A DNA stretch of 64,000 nucleotides from Sporosarcina thermotolerans (GCF_030067815.1 NZ_CP125968.1:1852001-1916000); one strand, 5' to 3'; shown: positions 18,082 to 26,489, numbered from the stretch's first letter. Notes: generated from the letters alone by a model not told the origin. Numbers and translations are program-made.

Positions 18082-18509
18082 CTATTTTTGAAGATGCTTG
18101 ATAAATTCTTTCAATATATTGAGTTGTTCCTCTTGTTTCTCTTGTGTTTTAATCATCTGCTGCTGTAATAGTTGAATTTGTTGTTGCATTTGTTGCTCGG
18201 TTTGCTGTTGTTGTTGCTGTTGTTTCAGCTGTTCGATTTGTTGTTGTAAATCCTGAAGTTGCTTATTTACCTGCTGCTGTTGTTGATCCTGTTGAATTTG
18301 TTGTTGTTGATCTTCCGTGATGGATACCGCTGTCCCGAATGCTTGGAGTGCGTCACCGATGGTAGAGGTGATTCCTCCTATTAATCCCAATAAGGCCCCT
18401 TTACTTACACTCGTCTGTTGTGCGCCATTTCCATTAGGATAATTAATCAAATCATTTCTTTTTTGATCACCTATGAACACGTTATTCACCCAGTCTCTGA
18501 ATTGATCAT
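18082..18509 (-). CDS. Glutamine-rich coiled-coil protein
   Basis: Read from GTG 18489 it has 135 residues. Adding a G before GATC at 18504-18507 extends it to ATG 18509 and gives the more natural opening MDQFRDWVNNVFIG. A short region (residues 35-62) contains a hydrophobic stretch LLGLIGGITSTIGDALQAFG. Everything from about residue 70 to 120 is Q-dominated, with runs of up to 8 Gln interspersed with Leu/Ile in heptad spacing, ending in EKQEEQLNILKEFIKHL. This predicts an oligomerising coiled coil. The CAA/CAG run is a slippage-prone repeat. The family is unknown; a spore or envelope role is a guess. Confidence 0.6.
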
Positions 18510-18534
18510 ACTATTATTTTATTCGAACAGGATG

Positions 18535-18747
18535 TTAAAGTGTCCTAGTAATCGCTATTTTCCTGTACATTGCATTAATCTTAGGATTCTCTCTTTCCCA
18601 AGACACATTTCTCGGGAAGGGGATATTGAATTGTTTTTCCATCTCATTCATTAAACCGGCAAGTAGTATATCCTTTTTTGGTTGATCTGCAAAGATAATT
18701 ATCTCATATTCCCTCTGATAATCCGCCAATGATTTCCTATCTGCCAT
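18535..18747 (-). CDS. Small hypothetical protein
   Basis: 70 residues from ATG 18747, with GAGAGGACG just upstream. The sequence MADRKSLADYQREYEIII...NEMEKQFNIPFPRN is compact and mixed alpha/beta with no signal peptide or membrane segment. It ends 26 bases before the Q-rich gene on the same strand, so the two probably form an operon. I do not recognise the family. Confidence 0.6.
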   Translation of the reverse strand: MADRKSLADYQREYEIIIFADQPKKDILLAGLMNEMEKQFNIPFPRNVSWERENPKINAMYRKIAITRTL

Positions 18748-18820
18748 CTTAAATCGTCCTCTCTATTAGACAATCCGAGACTATAAGATTTTAGTCTCGG
18801 ATTGTAAATGAATGCTTATA

Positions 18821-19728
18821 TTAGTTGTTCATTCGATACTTAACGGTATGACTATCTAAAGGCTTATCCATTTTATCCTGCATGAACATCGCTGCCGAAA
18901 GAAGTTTTTCAGCATTTATATTTGTTTGAATGCCCATATTTGAAAGCATATAGTGAAGATCATCTGTTGCCAAATTACCCGATGCGCCCGGTGCATATGG
19001 ACAACCTCCAAGACCGCCAAGGGAACTGTCGAACTTAGTGATCCCCATCTCTAAAGAGGCAAGCACATTTGCCATAGCTGTACCACGGGTATTATGGAAA
19101 TGCATCGCTATTTTTTCTTGTGGATACCGCTTTAAAAGCTCTTCCAAAAGTATTCTTACTTGCAACGGATTAGCGACGCCAATAGCATCCCCTAATGATA
19201 ATTCTTCTATGCCCATTTCAAAAGAGAATCCGTCAATCGAAGTACTTCATTTATCTCGACGTTACCTTCAAAAGGACAGCCAAACACAGTTGAGATATAA
19301 CCCCTTACCGACTTATTGTTTGTAATTGATTCTCGTACAACTTCAGCAAGAACAGTTTCTGTTTCTCTAATTGTCTTATTGATATTTTTCTTGTTGTGAG
19401 TCTCACTAGCCGAGATGAAAACTGAAACTTCGTCTATTTGACTCTCCAAAGCGCGGTTTAGTCCTCGCATATTTGGTACAAGAGCTGCATATGTCACTCC
19501 GGGAGCTTTTGTAATCTGTTTGACAACGGAATCCGCATCAGATAATGCAGGAATCCATGTAGGATTAACGAAAGAAGTGACCTCTATATAGCTCAAACCA
19601 GTTGAAGAAAGCTGGTTTATCCATTCGATCTTGTCCTCTGTATTGATAAATTTGCTTTCATTCTGTAAGCCGTCTCTTGGACCGACTTCTCTTATAAATA
19701 CCTGTTCCGGGAATTGTTTAAATGTCAT
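18821..19728 (-). CDS. mvaB: Hydroxymethylglutaryl-CoA lyase, frameshifted
   Basis: Two segments (19728-19207 and 19216-18821) form a 302-residue enzyme when one T is added to the minus-strand T run opposite 19220-19223 (LTDSLFEMGIEELSLGDAIG). It is a DRE-TIM metallolyase: the N-terminal VGPRDGLQNE near residue 16 supplies the metal-binding Asp, HFHNTRGTA supplies the His pair, and GGLGGCPYAPGASGN is the HMG-CoA lyase signature with the catalytic cysteine. It cleaves HMG-CoA to acetoacetate and acetyl-CoA. It is the last gene of the operon with HMG-CoA reductase and a TctA-like permease, where it would complete mevalonate breakdown. In leucine catabolism it would be expected beside other genes, which are absent here. 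Confidence 0.9.
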
Positions 19729-19747
19729 TTATACAAACCCCTTTCAA

Positions 19748-21103
19748 TTAAAATCCAAATAGGGTAGCCATAATCCAAGCTGAAGCATAGAACACCATAA
19801 ACTGTACACCTGCTCCAATACCGAGGATACGATTCAATAGCCCACCAACAGCTGCTACCGTAAAGGTAAGCGCGATACCGACAAATTGTGCCTCATGAAA
19901 AGCAAGTAGACATGCTAATCCAATGAACATTGCAACGATTGCTTCCTGACTGACGAATTTCATAACGATAACGGAAGCTTTTCTTGCATAGTTCATTGAA
20001 AACGGATATGCGATGAGTGCAGCCACAGCGAGACCTATAAATCCATAAATGAAGAAATCCCATGACGTCATGTACGTATGCAAATTATTGACAGGGTCAA
20101 CAGTAAAAACAGGTGGTGCATTGAATAAAGGAGAAGCTGGCCCTAATGCAACAGGACTCAAAGGAATCCCGAACGCAATAAGTGGAATGATTGCTTCTGC
20201 AATATATGTAGACTCAGTAACACCATTCATAACTGTTAAACTTGTTGTCGATTTTTTATAAGCCCCTTTCGTACGGGACCCAACGATTTCACCCATTAAT
20301 GAGGTCATACCGACTGGACTGAAAACAAACGTTAATGAAGAAATAAATGTCGTAATCGCTGTGAAAAACTTTTGCCTGCCTGTGAGTATTTTTAATGGGT
20401 TTGGAAAGTATCCTTTCCATGCTTTCGTCTCAGGAGCCAAGTGATACTCTTTAGGCTTGCTTCTTTCAATTGAACGTTTTGCACTTGCAGAAGTGGCAAA
20501 TAAAATATCAGAAAACATAGGGCCGACAGCAATTCCTAAGAAGAAGCTGATTGATAAATGTTTGTCCAATAGTGTAAAACTCATTAAATCTAAACTTTTT
20601 ATAAAGAATGCAAAAGGGATGATCATTAAAACACTTACCCATCTACCTTTTGAGAAGTAGGCAATTAATATTGCTGCAAGTGTGAAAATGATTCCAGCCG
20701 ATGATTTAAAGAAATCAGCAAACTGACCTAAAAATTGTCCTAACAGAACCGCTGTAGGTAGGGCGATGAACGCTCCAATAATACCTCCAGAGATCATCTT
20801 TCTCAGAGCGACATGGGGCATTCCCATTCTTCTTAGTGTATTGGCATGGTCGATTAAAGGGACCGCCGTAGTATCACCAGGAATCCCCATTAACGCTGTA
20901 GGTACAGCATGCGTGAGGTGCTTTGCCAAAACAGCAGCCATGAAGAATGAAAAGACGGCTACTGGGGGAGCGCCCAAAAGAATGACTAACAGAGTAAGGG
21001 GTACCATGATCGCTGTTTCATCCGTACCGGATATCAATCCGATTAAAGAAAACACAATTGCACCAATAAATGCAAATATAATTGCCGTTAGTAATAAACT
21101 CAT
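19748..21103 (-). CDS. TctA-like large permease, putative mevalonate transporter
   Basis: 451 residues, about 11-12 hydrophobic segments. The segment GAPPVAVFSFFMAAVLA... and ALMGIPGDTTAVPLIDHANTL near residue 75 match the conserved loop of the tripartite tricarboxylate transporter large subunit (TctA). A second loop, NGVTESTYIAEAIIPLIAFGIPLSP near residue 290, mirrors it. No periplasmic-type binding protein (TctC) is encoded nearby. Its ATG overlaps the stop of the small membrane gene (ATGA), and it sits between the HMG-CoA reductase and lyase genes, so mevalonate or a related branched hydroxy acid is the inferred substrate. This assignment rests on context only. Confidence 0.8.
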   Translation of the reverse strand: MSLLLTAIIFAFIGAIVFSLIGLISGTDETAIMVPLTLLVILLGAPPVAVFSFFMAAVLAKHLTHAVPTALMGIPGDTTAVPLIDHANTLRRMGMPHVALRKMISGGIIGAFIALPTAVLLGQFLGQFADFFKSSAGIIFTLAAILIAYFSKGRWVSVLMIIPFAFFIKSLDLMSFTLLDKHLSISFFLGIAVGPMFSDILFATSASAKRSIERSKPKEYHLAPETKAWKGYFPNPLKILTGRQKFFTAITTFISSLTFVFSPVGMTSLMGEIVGSRTKGAYKKSTTSLTVMNGVTESTYIAEAIIPLIAFGIPLSPVALGPASPLFNAPPVFTVDPVNNLHTYMTSWDFFIYGFIGLAVAALIAYPFSMNYARKASVIVMKFVSQEAIVAMFIGLACLLAFHEAQFVGIALTFTVAAVGGLLNRILGIGAGVQFMVFYASAWIMATLFGF

Positions 21104-21548
21104 TTCTTTTTGTCACCCCCAGAGCTCTAAACTGCTCAAGAACACCAAGTTCTTCTAATTCTTTTTTGGTAATTGGGTCGTTCTCTATTAGTGCAAGCTC
21201 TTCATCTGCATCTAATTGTAAATCCTCAAAAACTTCTCTCATACTGTTAGTTGAAGTCTCTTCTTCGATCAATATTCGTTTTGGTTTAAAGACAAAAGAA
21301 CATAATACTAATGAAAGGACGGTTCCTGTAATACCAAGAAGTAGGGAATAGGAAGCGACCATATTTTCACTCGCAATAGATGGGAAAAACCAGAGACCAA
21401 GATTATAACCACCTAAACTTACTGCGACACTTATTACAATTGAGAAGAGCAACTGATTAGGTACAATTGTATCTCCAAGTATTTCTAAGTATTTATTTTT
21501 TGAAGAAGTATCGGTCGAATTGACATGTTTATCGTTCAAATTATTCAC
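21100..21548 (-). CDS. Small TctB-like membrane subunit, frameshifted
   Basis: 149 residues after adding one C to the plus-strand C5 run at 21116-21120, which changes the tail to FRALGGDKKK and ends exactly at the ATGA overlap with the permease. Without the repair the frame runs 80 bases into the permease gene. Two membrane segments (about residues 34-56 and 64-86) are followed by a cytosolic acidic domain (VFEDLQLDADEELALIEND). Position and topology suggest the small subunit of a TctAB-type transporter, although classical TctB has four membrane helices. The start overlaps the HMG-CoA reductase stop by 8 bases. Confidence 0.65.
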
Positions 21549-22809
21549 CTCTTTGAATTGCTTTAGTGATCTCCAAAATTCGATCGTATCTTAAATCTTT
21601 TTCTGCTACTGCTTGAGCAACAATTCGATCAATATCCGACTTAGCTGCGCCAGCCATAACCGCTAAATTTCTTGCGTGTAGCGACATATGACCTCTCTGG
21701 ATGCCTTCTGATGCAAGTGCACGAAGACCAGCAGCGTTTTGGGCAAGTCCTGTCGCTGCAATGCAACCTGCGAGTTCTTCCGCAGAGCTTATCCCCATAA
21801 TTTTTAACGAAGCCTTTGCAACTGGATGCGTTTTTGTTGCTCCGCCAACAATTCCAACCGCCATAGGAAGCTCGATTGAACCTGATAAATCACCATCCGC
21901 ATTTATTTCAAACTTCGTCAAGGATTTATAATGTCCGGAGATGGAAGCGTAAGCATGGGCACCCGCTTCTACAGCACGAGTATCATTACCAGTCGCTAAA
22001 ACAACCGCTGAAATACCATTCATAATTCCTTTATTATGTGTAGCTGCACGATAAGGATCAAACTCTGCAAATTCATAAGCACTTACAATATCTTTCACAA
22101 CCTCTTTGCCACCAAGGGCTTCGGCTGAAAATACTGCGCGTGCACGAACTAGTCTACGATCTGCCAAATTTGAAATGATTCTTAGAAGCACTCTACCACC
22201 TGTTATTGTTTCAATCATAGGCGCAACGGATTCAGCCATCGTATTTACAGCATTTGCACCCATTGCATCTCGCGTGTCAACGATGAGATGAATAACAAGC
22301 ATAGTATGATTTGTCGTTGGAATAATATGCACTTCGAGGTCTTTTACTCCGCCGCCTAAAGAAACTAATGTTGGGTCTTTCTCATTACAAAGATTCATAA
22401 TCTCTTCTTTATGTTCGAAGATTTTAGCTTTTGCTGCATAAGGATCAGCAACATTAAGAACTTGAATCTGTCCTCGCATAATTGTTCCACTCATAGATGT
22501 GAAGAATCCGCCATGTTCATATGTAGCTTTTGCTGCATTACTTGCTGCTGCTACAACTGATGGTTCTTCAGTAGCCATTGGAATGAACGTATCTTTTCCG
22601 TTTATTTTAAAGTTAGTTGCAATTCCAACCGGGATACTGATTTGGCCAACAACATTTTCAATCATGGAATCTGCGAGGTCCATAGGTAGCGTTTGATTGG
22701 CAGATAGATATGATAATTCATCCTCTGTTAAGCCGCGTCCCTTCGTAACAATATCTAATCTTTCCTGAGTTGATAAACGATAAAATCCTGGAATTCTAGT
22801 AGTTGTCAT
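21541..22809 (-). CDS. mvaA: HMG-CoA reductase, class II (degradative type)
   Basis: 422 residues, the size of class II enzymes such as Pseudomonas mevalonii MvaA (EC 1.1.1.88). Motifs: ENVVGQISIPVGIA near residue 51, ATEEPSVVAAAS with the catalytic Glu near 80, DTRDAMGANAVNTMAE near 178 with the dinucleotide-site region, and a flexible C-terminal segment with GHMSLHARNLA near 373 carrying the catalytic His. It interconverts mevalonate and HMG-CoA. Coupled to HMG-CoA lyase and a permease, it would work in the oxidative direction for growth on mevalonate. ATG 22809 follows AAGGAG. The promoter and palindromic operator lie at 22827-22904. Confidence 0.93.
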   Translation of the reverse strand: MTTTRIPGFYRLSTQERLDIVTKGRGLTEDELSYLSANQTLPMDLADSMIENVVGQISIPVGIATNFKINGKDTFIPMATEEPSVVAAASNAAKATYEHGGFFTSMSGTIMRGQIQVLNVADPYAAKAKIFEHKEEIMNLCNEKDPTLVSLGGGVKDLEVHIIPTTNHTMLVIHLIVDTRDAMGANAVNTMAESVAPMIETITGGRVLLRIISNLADRRLVRARAVFSAEALGGKEVVKDIVSAYEFAEFDPYRAATHNKGIMNGISAVVLATGNDTRAVEAGAHAYASISGHYKSLTKFEINADGDLSGSIELPMAVGIVGGATKTHPVAKASLKIMGISSAEELAGCIAATGLAQNAAGLRALASEGIQRGHMSLHARNLAVMAGAAKSDIDRIVAQAVAEKDLRYDRILEITKAIQRGE

Positions 22810-22826
22810 TAATATACACTCCTTGT

Positions 22827-22904
22827 TGTGTAATTACATTCAACTGAGTTGAATGCGGTTACACAAAATAGTACATGAAAACGAAAATAATGTAAACACT
22901 TACA
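22827..22904 (-). promoter_or_regulatory. mva operon promoter with nested palindromic operator
   Basis: On the minus strand, TTTACA (22896-22891) and TACTAT (22873-22868) are 17 bp apart. Just downstream is a 39-bp nested palindrome: outer arms TGTGTAA (22827-22833) / TTACACA (22859-22865) and inner arms CATTCAAC (22837-22844) / GTTGAATG (22848-22855), separated by matched 3-bp spacers. A second inverted repeat TGTAA-ACAC-TTACA (22891-22904) overlaps the -35 box. The location fits repression by the upstream XRE-cupin regulator. Confidence 0.75.
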
Positions 22905-22928
22905 TTCAAAACAAAATTATTTTTCAGA

Positions 22929-23528
22929 CTACAGGCTATCTACCTGAATGAACATCGTTAAGACCTTTGCTTCTATTTTTCCAGTTGAAAGAAATATATG
23001 GGGAATCGTTCCTTCGAAATAAGCACTATCGCCTTGTTCCAATAAATGTAATTCACCATCATAATAAAGATTAATGGAGCCGGAAAGGACGAATATAAAT
23101 TCATCCTCCGCATGTGTAAAAGGTTCTACTAATTCCGCTTCCGGCAAGACTGTCACGATTACTGGTTCAATTTTGCTGAAATGAGGACGCTTCGCCAAAG
23201 CTTCATATGTATAACCAATTTCTTCATTTCCAACTTTTAATGTTCTTTCAGTATTTCTAACGATTGCCATCTTGCTTTGATTATTTGATTCCAAAAAATA
23301 GGACAAGGGTGCATTTAATTCTTTTGCTATTTTCGATAACGTTGCTAAGGCGGGGGAAGCTTGTCCATTCTCGATTTTGGATATATGACTCTTTGTTAAC
23401 GAGCATTTATCTGCTAATTCCTGTTGAGTAAAGGACTTGTTTAATCTCGCTTCTTTTACCTTCCTACCGATTTCCTCTGGGTAGATTGTACTCTCCTCCT
23501 TTATTAAAAAGATAACAACTTCAGTCAA
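22929..23528 (-). CDS. XRE-family regulator with C-terminal cupin domain
   Basis: HTH_3 domain FTQQELADKCSLTKSHISKIE at the N-terminal third (recognition helix SKSHISK-like), a linker, then a cupin sensor domain with FTHAEDEFIFVLSGSINLYY and EQGDSAYFEGTIPHIF at the C-terminus. Such two-domain regulators bind a small acid or CoA-linked ligand and control adjacent catabolic genes. It lies directly upstream of mvaA on the same strand. The start is unclear: TTG 23528 has a weak, distant ribosome site, while a perfect AAGGAGG lies 8 bases before an ATC codon at 23486-23484, which would give the natural opening (M)YPEEIGRKVKEAR. An open frame also reaches TTG 23549. Confidence 0.82.
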   Translation of the reverse strand: MTEVVIFLIKEESTIYPEEIGRKVKEARLNKSFTQQELADKCSLTKSHISKIENGQASPALATLSKIAKELNAPLSYFLESNNQSKMAIVRNTERTLKVGNEEIGYTYEALAKRPHFSKIEPVIVTVLPEAELVEPFTHAEDEFIFVLSGSINLYYDGELHLLEQGDSAYFEGTIPHIFLSTGKIEAKVLTMFIQVDSL

Positions 23529-23641
23529 ATTATACTCTATTCCTTCCAATTAATTTCAATATATATTGTAACAGATTTAGACGTCCATAAAGGGTGGAGG
23601 TTAACTTAAAATTTTATACTGTAGGGGTAATATTAGGCAAT

Positions 23642-23879
23642 GTTGATTTCCGCTCCGAACGGACGCTTTTCGCGGGCAAGGCTTCAGCCAATGGAACCAC
23701 GAAGAGTTCGATTTGCCGTATTTCTGCGCATTTTGCAGAAATAAAGGCAGCTTTGCATCCGTGCTCGCAACGCTACGCTTTTGCTCGCAAAAGCCGTTCT
23801 ACGTTACGGCTTTCGCTCAGTCCAGGGTCTTCAGCTCGCGCTGTTCCCGTTGGAGTCGCCGTTCTCCGCTTCAATCAAC
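23642..23879. repeat. MITE-like GC-rich palindromic repeat, copy 1
   Basis: About 238 bp bounded by GTTGATT ... AATCAAC, much richer in GC than its surroundings. Shared blocks with the copies at 53.4 and 54.7 kb include CTCCGAACGGACGCTTTTCG-like ends, GCAAAAGCCGTTCT with GTTACGGCTTT, and GGAGTCGCCG near the right end. It fills the gap between the XRE-cupin gene and 24 kb. Repeats of this kind are widespread in Bacillus and relatives. Open frames inside it are not credible genes. Confidence 0.8.
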
Positions 23880-24083
23880 TATATCCTATATACCTGCGAT
23901 CCAATGCCGAAACATCAATGAACTTGAACTTATATAGAAAAAAACTCTTCAATCCTCGCCTTTTTGTACAAATATATAGTTGTGATAATGTCATGTTGCA
24001 TTAGTAAATATTGTAAGATAAAGGGAAGAAGGATTTATCGGAACAATTTGAATTACTGATTAGCTCATGGGGAGGAAAATTAA

Positions 24084-24220
24084 ATGAATGAAACAAAAAG
24101 AAACTATGAAATTGTAAAGATAAATACTTTGAATCGATAAGTAAATCAACCGCATCATATTCCACTATATTTGATATGAATTTAAATGAAATCAGCGAGA
24201 TTATGAAATGTATTTACTGA
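24084..24220 (+). pseudogene. Short fragment resembling the tail of an Ntn-type hydrolase, frameshifted
   Basis: ATG 24084 with GGGGAGG at 24069-24075 starts MNETKRNYEIVKINT, then a stop. Adding one base near 24131-24135 continues as FESISKSTASYSTIFDMN to a stop at 24220, about 45 residues. The SxSTIFDxN ending is reminiscent of the C-terminal strand of linear-amide hydrolases of the acyl-transferase (C45/Ntn) type. It is far too short to be active, so it is probably a relic or a start fused to a tail by deletion. Low confidence. Confidence 0.3.
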
Positions 24221-24311
24221 ACAACATAATATTTTCTATATTATAAGAGGTTTGTGAAAAAATGCGCTTGGTTACTAGTAGAATAAAAATAAAACCTTAA
24301 GGGAGGAATAA

Positions 24312-25142
24312 ATGATGATCGTTAAACTGCCAAAAGAAAATTATTACAAAATTAATAAATTGTTGGTTAGTCCGCAAGAAAAAAATGAAAATGTATTAAA
24401 TGCAGTTCTTAGCGGAATGAATCAAGGCGTAGTATATGTTGATCAGATAGAGGAGCCCCGTACTGCAATTGTATACGCGGTGGGCTTGGGGTACTATCTG
24501 CTCGGTGATCCAGAGAATGAGTTGTTTAACAGCCACCTGGGTAATTTAATTTCCACACAATTAAAGCAAGAAAGTCTGGATTTATGTGGAGGAACCTGGT
24601 TTATCGCCAATATCTTTAACGAAACTTGGAAAGAGGCTCTGAAAAAAATGGTTGATGGGCGTAAATATTATGTGGGATATAACGTCTATTACGAATTGGA
24701 TACGGTTCGTTTCAATAAAGGTTTGGAGCAACTATGTCATGTGCTTGATGAAGGTATTACCATGGTAAAGATCACTAAGGAATTGATTAACGCTGACGAG
24801 AATCTAAGGGAAGAGTTAACAGAATACTGGTCTTCAGCGGAATCTTTTACTCAATATGGGGAAGGATATGCTGTTTTAAAAAATGGTAAAGTAATAAGTA
24901 CATGTTACACATGTTGTGTGAACGGAGACCGCCATGAAATTTATATAGCAACATTTGATCAAAATGTCCGAAATCGCGGTTTGGCAACGATCCTAGGACA
25001 ACAATACATAAAGGAATGCTTGAAAAGAGGGATTGGTGTGTTTTGGACTACTGATGAATCGAATGAGCCGTCCAAAAGAGTAGCTGGAAAATTGGGTTTC
25101 GAATATTCGCATCGATTGATGTCGTTTGAATTTGAGTTCTGA
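24312..25142 (+). CDS. GNAT acetyltransferase, two-domain form
   Basis: 276 residues. The first half (to about 130) is an extended N-terminal domain typical of the GNAT_acetyltr_2 group (Bacillus ZmaR-like or YobR-like proteins). The second half holds the acetyl-CoA motif FDQNVRNRGLATILGQQYI near residue 218 and WTTDESNEPSKRVAGKLGFEYSHRL at the end. ATG 24312 or the adjacent ATG 24315 follows GGGAGG. Substrate unknown. It begins a loose series of three plus-strand genes with separate ribosome sites and no clear terminators between the first two. Confidence 0.82.
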   Translation: MMIVKLPKENYYKINKLLVSPQEKNENVLNAVLSGMNQGVVYVDQIEEPRTAIVYAVGLGYYLLGDPENELFNSHLGNLISTQLKQESLDLCGGTWFIANIFNETWKEALKKMVDGRKYYVGYNVYYELDTVRFNKGLEQLCHVLDEGITMVKITKELINADENLREELTEYWSSAESFTQYGEGYAVLKNGKVISTCYTCCVNGDRHEIYIATFDQNVRNRGLATILGQQYIKECLKRGIGVFWTTDESNEPSKRVAGKLGFEYSHRLMSFEFEF

Positions 25143-25303
25143 TCCAAACGGGTGTTTTTTAATAGATCATTGAACTGCTTGGAGGATCATTTCTTAATTG
25201 AACTAAAGGGGCAGGTAATTGAAGAAGGAAAAAATGATTGAGTATAGAATTTATCTATAGTAACATTCTTACATTTCTGAGATTAGTAAAGGGGATGCAC
25301 TTA

Positions 25304-25744
25304 ATGACGGAGGGTTTTTTCAAAGTTCAAGACATACTTGAAAATTACAAAACAGCAGTTTACGAAAAAGATGTTGAAAAATTCTTATCCATGTATGATC
25401 GCGAAATGCATATTTATGATTGCTGGGGGAACTGGGAAAGCAAGGGTATTTCTTCGTGGAAGCAAAATGTAACAGAGTGGTTTAATGGATTGAGTGAGGA
25501 TGGCGTTTTACTTAAAGTTGATTTTAATGACATAGTAGTTGAAGAAGATTCATATATAGCATTTGTTCATTGTGCAATAACATATGCTGCTCACCAAGAA
25601 GAATCTGGTGAGAAACTTCGTCAAATGACCAATCGGTTCACATTTGGTTTAAAGAAAGTGAATGAATCTTGGGTCATAGCTCATGAACATTCATCATTGC
25701 CAATAAATATGGAAACTGGTAAGGGGATTTTTAACTTGAAGTAA
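25304..25744 (+). CDS. SnoaL/NTF2-like (DUF4440) protein
   Basis: 146 residues from ATG 25304, set by AAAGGGG at 25288-25294; a longer in-frame extension to 25238 lacks a ribosome site. Opening helix ILENYKTAVYEKDVEKFLSMYD and the following DREMHIYDCWGNWE are typical of NTF2-like folds. The C-terminal strands (RQMTNRFTFGLKKVNESWVIAHEHSS) complete the cone. These proteins bind hydrophobic ligands or act as ketosteroid isomerase-like enzymes. The pathway is unknown. Confidence 0.82.
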   Translation: MTEGFFKVQDILENYKTAVYEKDVEKFLSMYDREMHIYDCWGNWESKGISSWKQNVTEWFNGLSEDGVLLKVDFNDIVVEEDSYIAFVHCAITYAAHQEESGEKLRQMTNRFTFGLKKVNESWVIAHEHSSLPINMETGKGIFNLK

Positions 25745-25788
25745 AAAATATACTATTTTGATTGGAGATAAAGATTGGGGGCGAAAGA

Positions 25789-26058
25789 ATGAAAAGGACA
25801 GTAATTGGTGGTTTTATAATGATAGGGGGATTATTTACTACACTAACTATAATTTTGGTAGCAATGACGTATATTCCAAGCATGACTAGTTGGTCTGGTT
25901 CAAAGTTGTGGTATGCGATTTTTGGAGGAAAGCAATATGGGATTGAAACTGTTCAAAGTTTATTCTTAGGATTCCCATTTGTTGTAGGATTGTTGTTTAC
26001 GATTTTGGGGCTAGCAATACTAATAAAGGAGTATTTTGACAGGTCCTTTTTAAAGTGA
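25789..26058 (+). CDS. Small hypothetical membrane protein
   Basis: 89 residues from ATG 25789 (GGGGGCGAAAG upstream). Two membrane helices (about residues 5-28 and 60-82) separated by a loop with SWSGSKLWYAIFGGKQYG. Charged ends suggest a simple integral membrane protein. I do not recognise the family. A terminator follows at 26072-26112. Confidence 0.6.
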   Translation: MKRTVIGGFIMIGGLFTTLTIILVAMTYIPSMTSWSGSKLWYAIFGGKQYGIETVQSLFLGFPFVVGLLFTILGLAILIKEYFDRSFLK

Positions 26059-26071
26059 GTTTTTACTAACG

Positions 26072-26112
26072 GGTAGCTTTACTTCAAGAAGGAGTAAAGC
26101 CTTTTTTATTGA
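26072..26112 (+). terminator. Terminator after the small membrane protein
   Basis: GCTTTACTTC / AAGGAGTAAAGC stem followed by CTTTTTTATT. Confidence 0.8.
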
Positions 26113-26203
26113 AGTGGCATACCGGATGCTATGGAGGAAGAAAAAACAAGAAAAGCAACTGCGGACAAATTGCGGACATTAGGTAAAAAAACCATAAAAA
26201 AAC

Positions 26204-26237
26204 AGCCCCTAGGCATCCGGCCTAATAGGACTGTTTC
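26204..26237 (-). terminator. Terminator of the tRNA-Val transcript
   Basis: On the minus strand: CAGTCCTATTAGG / CCTAGGGGCTG stem followed by a seven-T run, 49 bases downstream of the tRNA 3' end. Confidence 0.8.
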
Positions 26238-26285
26238 GGAGAAGTATCGTTGTTCCGACAATACTTCCAAGGGTTTGGCACCCAA

Positions 26286-26358
26286 TGATTCCGACTGGGC
26301 TCGAACCAGCGACCTCTACCCTGTCAAGGTAGCGCTCTCCCAGCTGAGCTACGGAATC
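26286..26358 (-). tRNA. trnV: tRNA-Val (GAC anticodon)
   Basis: Minus strand, 73 nt with discriminator A. Acceptor stem GATTCCG / CGGAATC, D-arm with AGCTCAGCTGGGAGAGC, anticodon stem-loop CTACC-TTGACAG-GGTAG giving anticodon GAC, and T-arm GCTGG-TTCGAGC-CCAGT. CCA is not encoded. It reads GUC/GUU valine codons. It stands alone, with a terminator downstream and no other tRNA in the window. Confidence 0.95.
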
Positions 26359-26489
26359 GGGAGAAGTTGTACTTGCTTACTGCACATTTATTATTATAGC
26401 GGGTTTGTCCAAGAAGTCAACATCATTTCTAAAAGTTTTTTCTTTCGATGATATAAAGGTAGAATGGAAAGAAAGGGGGGTGGCTGGAA

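Noticed and set aside
23594-24004. 136-codon plus-strand frame within the GC-rich repeat
   Set aside because: Covers the MITE-like element, has no ribosome site and no protein-like pattern.
26131-26451. 106-codon plus-strand frame across the tRNA region
   Set aside because: Runs antisense through the tRNA and its terminator; only the first 30 codons could be a relic of an integrase.
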